A stretch of DNA of 6,904 bases, taken from assembly GCA_025351145.1 (NCBI GenBank), contig JANXWM010000494.1, forward strand, positions 1 through 6,904, given 5' to 3'. Shown here in pieces: positions 1-4,395 of this stretch (its first letter is position 1; each line of letters starts with the position of its first letter). The stretch is from Chitinophagaceae bacterium (lineage in GTDB: Bacteria > Bacteroidota > Bacteroidia > Chitinophagales > Chitinophagaceae). Position numbers and translations under genes: made by a program. The notes beneath the pieces were generated by a model. That model was not told where the DNA came from. It searched no databases and was given only the letters and a program-made list of their open reading frames with translations.

Positions 1-2
1 CC

Positions 3-956
3 CCGGCGACCAACGACCCACCACCAACGGTCAACGACCAACGAACAACAGCCAACGAAAAAAAACAAACCATTCCCAAAACCACTCCCGTAGCCGCAGC
101 GATCATCGCAGACAAAAACGTAGATATAAAAGGGCTTACCCCCTCCGGCAGTAACGGAAGAATTGTGAAGCAGGATGTAATGGACGTTTTGAATAATCCC
201 GGGCGTGTACCCGGTACCGTTTTATTTGAACGCAAAGAAAGGCCCGAAAAAATGAGCGTCCTGCGCAAAACGATCAGCCGCAGGCTGGTGGAAGCAAAAA
301 ACACGACCGCTATGCTCACTACTTTTAATGAAGTGGATATGAGCACCATCATGGAAATAAGAACGAAGTACAAGGACAAGTTCAAAGAAGCACACGCAGT
401 AAACCTTGGCTTCATGAGCTTTTTTACAAAGGCCTGCACCTATGCCTTACTCGAATGGCCTGCGGTGAATGCTTACATTGATGGAGAAAAGATCATCTAC
501 CACGATTATTGCGACATATCCATTGCCGTTAGTGCACCTAAAGGATTAGTGGTTCCTGTGATCCGCAATGCCGAGAGTTTGAGTATGGCAGCTATAGAAT
601 CAAAAGTGATGGAACTGGCCGGAAAAGCAAAAGAGAATAAATTGACCATCGAAGAAATGACCGGCGGCACTTTCACCATTACCAATGGCGGCATTTTTGG
701 TTCCATGATGAGTACCCCCATCATCAATATTCCGCAATCTGCCATTCTTGGAATGCATAAGATTCAGGAAAGGCCAATGGCCATCAACGGGCAGGTAGTG
801 ATCAGGCCCATGATGTACCTGGCATTGAGTTACGACCACAGGATTGTTGACGGAAGAGAATCGGTTGGTTTTTTAGTAAGAGTGAAAGAACTGCTTGAAA
901 ACCCGGAACTGTTGTTGTTTGGAAAAGATCCTGTAAAGAGTTTGTTAGAACTATAG
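3..956 (+). CDS. odhB: 2-oxoglutarate dehydrogenase E2, dihydrolipoyllysine succinyltransferase (5' truncated by window edge)
   Basis: This is the E2 core of the 2-oxoglutarate dehydrogenase complex of the TCA cycle. It transfers succinyl groups from lipoyl-lysine to CoA in the cytoplasm. A GTG at 165 could look like a start, but it is an internal valine: the frame is open back to base 3 and encodes recognisable protein. Visible residues (317, numbered from base 3) are a Thr/Pro/Asn/Asp-rich linker (1-27), the peripheral E3-binding domain (about 28-64, with GLTPSGSNGRIVKQDV), a second linker, and the catalytic acyltransferase domain (about 80-317). The domain carries the family signatures MTGGTFTITNGG, STPIINIPQSAILGMH and SYDHRIVDG. 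The catalytic His is encoded at 837-839 and the motif Asp follows four residues later. These signatures favour the succinyltransferase over the acetyl- or branched-chain E2. The lipoyl domain must lie left of the window. The gene ends in TAG with no frameshift. The first linker is encoded by repeat-like DNA (see 8-60). Confidence 0.95.
   Translation, partial: PATNDPPPTVNDQRTTANEKKQTIPKTTPVAAAIIADKNVDIKGLTPSGSNGRIVKQDVMDVLNNPGRVPGTVLFERKERPEKMSVLRKTISRRLVEAKNTTAMLTTFNEVDMSTIMEIRTKYKDKFKEAHAVNLGFMSFFTKACTYALLEWPAVNAYIDGEKIIYHDYCDISIAVSAPKGLVVPVIRNAESLSMAAIESKVMELAGKAKENKLTIEEMTGGTFTITNGGIFGSMMSTPIINIPQSAILGMHKIQERPMAINGQVVIRPMMYLALSYDHRIVDGRESVGFLVRVKELLENPELLLFGKDPVKSLLEL
8..60 (+). repeat. 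Low-complexity CAACGACC/CAACGGTC-type repeat DNA encoding the E2 linker
   Basis: Short near-repeats of ACCAACG, TCAACG and GCCAACG units follow one another here, all within the E2 reading frame. They encode a Thr/Asn/Asp/Pro-rich flexible linker in front of the E3-binding domain. The reverse complement (CGTTGGTCGTTGACCGTTGG) resembles the GTGACCGTTCGTCG stretch in the intergenic region just after this gene. Similar tandem units occur, from memory, as dispersed intergenic repeats in Bacteroidota. Whether this is a true dispersed element or simply linker codon bias cannot be decided from one window. Confidence 0.5.
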
Positions 957-1010
957 AACCAGTTGGCAGATGTTAGTCAGCAGTTGGCAGTCGGTGACCG
1001 TTCGTCGATG
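957..1010. repeat. Intergenic degenerate repeat (CAGTTGGCAG x2, GTGACCGTTCGTCG)
   Basis: The gap between the E2 gene and the methyltransferase gene contains the 10-base direct repeat CAGTTGGCAG at 960-969 and 981-990, with a 21-base period. Related GTTAGTCAG and GCAGTCGGTGACCG units sit between and after them. Tandem units of this kind (AGTTGGCAG, AGTCGGCAG) are familiar to me as dispersed intergenic repeats in Bacteroidota genomes. No ORF, tRNA or strong terminator was found here. The nearby ATGG/CCAT hairpin at 1008-1019 has only four pairs and is too weak to call a terminator. Confidence 0.55.
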
Positions 1011-1034
1011 GCCTGCCATTATTTTCCTTCACTT

Positions 1035-1042
1035 TATATTTG
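1035..1042 (+). promoter_or_regulatory. Candidate Bacteroidota -7 element (TAnnTTTG) for the methyltransferase gene
   Basis: TATATTTG matches the Bacteroidota housekeeping -7 consensus TAnnTTTG exactly. It ends nine bases before the ATG at 1052, so a start point about 5-8 bases downstream would give an almost leaderless mRNA. No clear TTTG-type -33 element is seen at the expected distance, so the call rests on the -7 match and its position. Confidence 0.45.
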
Positions 1043-1051
1043 CCCCCAACC

Positions 1052-2260
1052 ATGCGTTACCATTCTTATTTAAATACTGCCAAAACCATCCTTGCATCTT
1101 ACACAGGTGCAGAGCCGCTTTCGGCTTATCTTAAAAAATTCTTTGCTTCAGATAAAAAATACGGTTCCAAAGACAGGAAGCAGGTTACTGCCCTGTGTTA
1201 TAACTATTACAGGCTGGGAAAAGCTGCGCGGGATATGCCTGTTGAAGAAAGGATACTGCTGTCAACTTTTTTATGTGAACGATCTTCCAGTGAGTTTTTA
1301 AAATTTCATAAGCCGGAGTGGAATGATGTGATCACTCTAACAACAGCCGAAAAATTATCACTTAGTAATTATGAATTATTGATTGATAACATCTTCCCTT
1401 GGTCATCGGAGTTAAGTAATACCATCGTACCCGAACAATTCGCCAGGTCTTTTCTGCAACAACCTGATCTCTTCTTAAGGATAAGGCCGGGTAAAAAAGA
1501 TATTGTTGTAAAAAAATTACTGGATGCCGGTTTAGGTTTTCAGTTGATAACTGAAGATTGTATTGCCTTACCCAATTCATCTAAGGTCGATACGGTTTTG
1601 AAAATAGATGAAGAAGTGGTGATACAGGATCGCAATTCACAAAAGGTTCTTGATTTTCTTCGCTCCCGCTCTTGCCCCCATCCCGTAAAGGGGGGAAATG
1701 ATCCTTTCATTTCTGTATGGGATTGCTGCGCCGCAAGTGGGGGGAAATCTATTTTGGCCTATGATATTTTGCAGGGTAATATTGAACTAACAGTATCAGA
1801 TATCCGCGAAAGCATTTTATCAAACCTTAAGAAAAGATTCAAAACTGCAGGTATTGACAAATATAACTCATTCATCACCGACCTAAGTACTCCTGACTAC
1901 CAACTACCTACTACCAGCCTGCCTGCCGGACAGGCAAGCTATCAACTTCTCATCTTCGACGCTCCCTGCACCGGCAGCGGTACCTGGAGTCGTACGCCCG
2001 AGCAGGCCTATTTCTTTAAACCTGAAAAGATCATCGAATTTGCAGAAAGACAAAAGCAAATGGTCTTCAACCTAATCCCGTATTTGCAAAAAGGCGGCCT
2101 GTTTTTTTACATAACCTGCTCTGTATTCAGGGAAGAAAATGAAGCAATAGCAGCATTCATAAAAGAAAAATTTCCTCTGCGGATGGAAAGTATGGAATGT
2201 TTGCGGGGTTATGAAAACCGGGCCGACAGCATGTTCGTTGCGGTGTTTAAAAAGGAGTAA
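1052..2260 (+). CDS. RsmB/NOP2/Sun-family RNA (cytosine-C5) methyltransferase
   Basis: A predicted SAM-dependent methyltransferase that makes 5-methylcytosine in RNA, most likely 16S rRNA (RsmB/Fmu-like). The ATG at 1052 is chosen over an in-frame TTG at 1040, because that TTG overlaps the last bases of a TAnnTTTG promoter element. This gives 402 residues, close to E. coli RsmB (about 429). The SAM-binding motif I WDCCAASGGKS lies at about 223-233. The acidic SAM-contact region TVSDIRESIL follows. Motif IV DAPCTGSGT has its Cys at 306, and motif VI TCS has its Cys at 356. Both cysteines of the two-Cys m5C mechanism are thus present. The N-terminal half is diverged but has the helical RNA-binding character of the family. 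Two loops (about 205-219 and 281-296) are encoded by repeat-like palindromic DNA, so they look like in-frame insertions next to catalytic motifs. Family is sure. The exact target (C967-type versus another rRNA site) is inferred, so no symbol is given. Confidence 0.88.
   Translation: MRYHSYLNTAKTILASYTGAEPLSAYLKKFFASDKKYGSKDRKQVTALCYNYYRLGKAARDMPVEERILLSTFLCERSSSEFLKFHKPEWNDVITLTTAEKLSLSNYELLIDNIFPWSSELSNTIVPEQFARSFLQQPDLFLRIRPGKKDIVVKKLLDAGLGFQLITEDCIALPNSSKVDTVLKIDEEVVIQDRNSQKVLDFLRSRSCPHPVKGGNDPFISVWDCCAASGGKSILAYDILQGNIELTVSDIRESILSNLKKRFKTAGIDKYNSFITDLSTPDYQLPTTSLPAGQASYQLLIFDAPCTGSGTWSRTPEQAYFFKPEKIIEFAERQKQMVFNLIPYLQKGGLFFYITCSVFREENEAIAAFIKEKFPLRMESMECLRGYENRADSMFVAVFKKE
1671..1698. 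repeat. C-run/G-run palindromic repeat inside the methyltransferase gene
   Basis: CCCCC at 1675-1679 faces a GGGGGG run at 1690-1695 across a 10-base spacer, giving a 5-bp GC hairpin inside the coding sequence. It is read in frame as part of a loop (about SCPHPVKGG) just before SAM motif I. CCCCCAT...AAAGGGGG units resemble dispersed GC-rich palindromes I recall from Bacteroidota genomes. The surrounding gene has much lower GC content, which makes the patch stand out. Confidence 0.5.
1892..1940. repeat. GCCTGCCGGACAGGC palindromic repeat inside the methyltransferase gene
   Basis: AGCcTGCCTG at 1916-1925 pairs with CAGGCAaGCT at 1931-1940 around a CCGGA loop: nine pairs and one mismatch. It is preceded by ACTACCAACTACCTACTACC, a low-complexity run. 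The whole stretch is in frame and encodes a Pro/Thr/Ser-rich loop (PDYQLPTTSLPAGQAS) directly before motif IV DAPC. TGCCTGCCGGACAGGCA resembles a well-known type of dispersed palindrome in Bacteroidota chromosomes. The hairpin is seen directly. Its membership in a genome-wide family is recalled, not tested. Confidence 0.6.
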
Positions 2261-2544
2261 AACAAGGTTGGACACATAAAATTGCAGCTAAGCTATGCCA
2301 ATATTGTGCACTGTTTTATGACTCTCTGTATAATGTCAAATTGCAGATTCAGAGGCAGTTATATATTAAGAGAGTATGCCGCTTTGCGATCCCGATAACC
2401 GCCGGGGCATAAAACTATTCAAACTGCAGCATTATAGGGCACAAGCCCCACATATTTATTAAATTCCTGGCAACCATTTTTTTATTCGGTACGATTAGGA
2501 TAGTGAGTAACTTTAAACCTTAAACACTATTAAATTGTATCACT
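2261..2544. other. Structured intergenic region upstream of the ECF sigma gene
   Basis: These 284 bases contain no convincing ORF or RNA gene. AAAYTGCAG occurs three times (2279-2287, 2338-2346, 2421-2429). CATAAAA-TTG-CAG (2275-2287) can pair with CTGTTTTATG (2311-2320) with one TTG bulge. TATGCC (2375-2380) pairs with GGCATA (2406-2411), enclosing a small GCG/CGC pairing, in a patch richer in GC than its flanks. GGGC-ACAA-GCCC (2437-2448) is a short tetraloop-type hairpin. None has a T-run, so no terminator is called. The region likely holds the 3' end of the methyltransferase mRNA and the promoter of the sigma-factor operon. Confidence 0.4.
2508..2515 (+). promoter_or_regulatory. Possible -7 element (TAACTTTA) for the sigma-factor operon
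   Basis: TAACTTTA matches the Bacteroidota TAnnTTTG consensus in all but the last base and lies 29 bases before the TTG start. No good TTTG is present at the -33 position. An ECF-type autoregulatory promoter could instead operate here, and I cannot recognise one by eye. Confidence 0.2.
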
Positions 2545-3132
2545 TTGTCAGGCAGTAACACGCTTGAGCATATTATCCAGGGTTGCATAAAAGCAAACAG
2601 GGATAGCCAAAAGCAGTTATATAAACTGTACTACGGTTTCTCCATGAGTATCTGTCTGCGGTATAGTGCCCATTACACAGAGGCAGAAGAAATAGTAAAT
2701 GATGGTTTTTTAAAGATATTTAATAAGATAGAAGAGTTTGGGCCGAGTTATAAAAATTATGAGGCCTCCTTTGTTGGCTGGATAAAAAAAATATTTATTT
2801 ATACAGCTATAGATCATTACAGGAAAAATAATAGATCGGTAACAATGCCTATACTTGATGACAGGCACCTGGAGATTATTGAAAATTCATCCAGCCCCTT
2901 AGATCACATGTCGTACAAGGAAATTATAGCGCTTGTGCAGAAATTATCCCCTATATACCGTACAGTTTTTAATTTATATGTACTGGATGGGTTTAAGCAT
3001 GAGGATATCTCAAAACAACTGAACATCTCTGTGGGTACATCTAAATCAAATCTTGCTAAAGCCAGGATGAACATTCAAAAAATGCTTAAACTAACAAACA
3101 TTAAATTATATGAGCAGCGAAGAGCAATATAA
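2545..3132 (+). CDS. ECF-type RNA polymerase sigma factor (sigma-70 family, group 4)
   Basis: A cytoplasmic alternative sigma factor that would direct RNA polymerase to a special promoter set when released from its anti-sigma partner. It has 195 residues, usual for ECF factors. Region 2 spans about 22-95: YKLYYGFSMSICLRYS, then the acidic EAEEIVNDGFLKIF, then the region 2.4-like WIKKIFIYTAIDHYRK. Region 4 spans about 124-181, with the helix-turn-helix HEDISKQLNISVGTSKSNLA. The start is taken as TTG at 2545. A stop lies eight codons upstream, no ATG exists in that gap, and the next in-frame ATG (about codon 34) would remove the beginning of region 2. No Shine-Dalgarno is visible; the leader is AT-rich, as is common in this phylum. 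The gene overlaps the next by 23 bases, which implies translational coupling with the membrane partner and supports a sigma/anti-sigma pair. The closest known system by architecture is the Bacteroides Das/Dma pair (from memory). The target promoters are unknown. Confidence 0.92.
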   Translation: MSGSNTLEHIIQGCIKANRDSQKQLYKLYYGFSMSICLRYSAHYTEAEEIVNDGFLKIFNKIEEFGPSYKNYEASFVGWIKKIFIYTAIDHYRKNNRSVTMPILDDRHLEIIENSSSPLDHMSYKEIIALVQKLSPIYRTVFNLYVLDGFKHEDISKQLNISVGTSKSNLAKARMNIQKMLKLTNIKLYEQRRAI

Positions 3133-4342
3133 ATATATAGAGGATAAGATAATAGAGGCGGCAAATGCATCTGATCATGCGTTTAATGAATCGTCATGGA
3201 AAAAAATGGAGGCGCTGCTGGATCAAAAGAAAGATAAACGCAGGCCTTTTTCCTGGATCTTCAGTTCGCTTATATTGGGCGTATTGATCCTGGGTGGAGG
3301 AATTATTTATCGGGCAGTGAATAAAAATGAGCGATCAGGAAAGACAGGCAACCAGGTTAGCATTAAAAATACGGATAAGCAAATACAGCCTTCATCAAAT
3401 GGCACTGGCGATGTGGCAACATTGCAACAAACGGCTTTGCCCGGGACAAAAACAAATAATATTACTGCCACTGCCGATAATTACAATAGGGATAATAAAA
3501 ATATTTACAAAAGCAAAGTCAAATATGCCCTTCAGGTCACTGTGCCGGAATTGGAAAATGGTACGGATAAAACTGAAAATAAAACAGGGAGCATAATTGA
3601 TATAGCTGATACAAAAAAAATAACTGATCAAAAAGAGGCTAACATCACTGAACTCGAAAAGGTTAATAAGCCCGATATGGACCTTGGTAAAACCGTTACA
3701 GTAACAAAAACCGAAAACAAAAAAGATAAAAAGCAAAAAAGCAATGCAGGCTTTTATCTCCTTGCTGCTGCAGGCATGGAAGCAAATGCTACAAAATTAT
3801 TAACCTTTACAAACAGCAGTATCACACCTGTATACGGAGTTGGTTTGGGTTACCAGTTTAACAGGCGGCTGAGCGTACAAACCGGGTTTTATGCCGGTGC
3901 AAAAAAATATATCGCCGGGCCAAATGATTATAATACAAAAGCAGGATCTTATTTGGCGACTGTGAAAATAGTAAATGTAGATGCCAACTGTATGGTGTAT
4001 GAAGTGCCTGTTATTGTACAATATAACTTGCGTAGTAAGGCTAAGGTAAATTATTATGCAGCAGCCGGTTTATCCAGCTATATCATGAAAAAGGAAAGGT
4101 ACGATTACACTTTTGAAAGAAATAATATACAGTATAGCTATCCTTATAACTATACAAAAAACAGCCATCTCTTTGCGTCGGTACAACTTTCGCTTGGTGT
4201 GGAAAAACAAATAGGCCATCAATTATTTATACAGGCTGCCCCTACCGTTACTTTACCACTGCGGGGTGTTGGTGAAGGGAACGTAAAACTATTTACAACC
4301 GGTTTACAACTGGGGCTTAAATATTTTCTGTTTAAACATTAA
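3110..4342 (+). CDS. Anti-sigma-like dual-membrane protein: cytoplasmic domain, TM helix, long linker, outer-membrane beta-barrel (Dma-like)
   Basis: A predicted trans-envelope regulator of the sigma factor encoded just upstream. The 410 residues divide as follows. A charged cytoplasmic part (1-46) contains FNESSWKKMEALLDQ, a pattern typical of short anti-sigma regions. A single membrane helix (about 47-68, FSWIFSSLILGVLILGGGII) is flanked by KKDKRR on the inside. A Lys/Asn/Thr/Asp-rich, low-complexity linker (about 70-210) follows. The C-terminal domain (about 213-410) has alternating aromatic/hydrophobic strands (VYGVGLGYQF, LSVQTGFYAG, NYYAAAGLSSYI, LFASVQLSLGVEKQ) and ends in LQLGLKYFLF, as in OMP beta-barrel domains. 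There is no cleavable signal peptide, so one chain would span both membranes. The start ATG lies inside the sigma gene. From memory this matches the 'dual membrane-spanning anti-sigma' (Dma1) family reported to control vesiculation in B. thetaiotaomicron. The role here is inferred. The alternative is an inner-membrane protein with an unusual periplasmic beta domain. Confidence 0.8.
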   Translation: MSSEEQYKYIEDKIIEAANASDHAFNESSWKKMEALLDQKKDKRRPFSWIFSSLILGVLILGGGIIYRAVNKNERSGKTGNQVSIKNTDKQIQPSSNGTGDVATLQQTALPGTKTNNITATADNYNRDNKNIYKSKVKYALQVTVPELENGTDKTENKTGSIIDIADTKKITDQKEANITELEKVNKPDMDLGKTVTVTKTENKKDKKQKSNAGFYLLAAAGMEANATKLLTFTNSSITPVYGVGLGYQFNRRLSVQTGFYAGAKKYIAGPNDYNTKAGSYLATVKIVNVDANCMVYEVPVIVQYNLRSKAKVNYYAAAGLSSYIMKKERYDYTFERNNIQYSYPYNYTKNSHLFASVQLSLGVEKQIGHQLFIQAAPTVTLPLRGVGEGNVKLFTTGLQLGLKYFLFKH

Positions 4343-4346
4343 TATC

Positions 4347-4364
4347 AAAGGCAACCCTTTTTTT
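4347..4364 (+). terminator. Weak hairpin plus T-run after the anti-sigma gene
   Basis: AAAGG (4347-4351), loop CAAC, CCTTT (4356-4360) and four further T residues follow the stop codon by four bases. The stem has only two GC pairs, so termination would be partial at best. If active it would lower expression of the downstream lipoprotein relative to the regulator pair, or separate two transcription units. Confidence 0.3.
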
Positions 4365-4395
4365 AAAAACAGCGTTCTCAGTTAAACTACTGGTA

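Noticed and set aside
165..167. GTG as the start of the E2 gene
   Set aside because: The frame continues upstream to base 3 and encodes the first part of the E3-binding domain, so this is an internal valine codon.
1008..1025. Intrinsic terminator after the E2 gene
   Set aside because: The ATGG/CCAT stem is four pairs with two GC pairs, and the following T content is short and interrupted.
2375..2411. Known riboswitch or structured RNA upstream of the sigma operon
   Set aside because: I could not match it to any riboswitch core I know. The pairing is short and could occur by chance.
2437..2448. Intrinsic terminator after the methyltransferase gene
   Set aside because: The GGGC/GCCC stem has only four pairs and is followed by CACATATTT rather than a T-run.
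3395..3736. Antisense open frame of 113 codons opposite the linker of the anti-sigma protein
   Set aside because: It is Phe/Ile/Cys-rich with no domain signature. It arises because the A-rich Lys/Asn/Thr codons of the sense gene rarely read as stops on the other strand.
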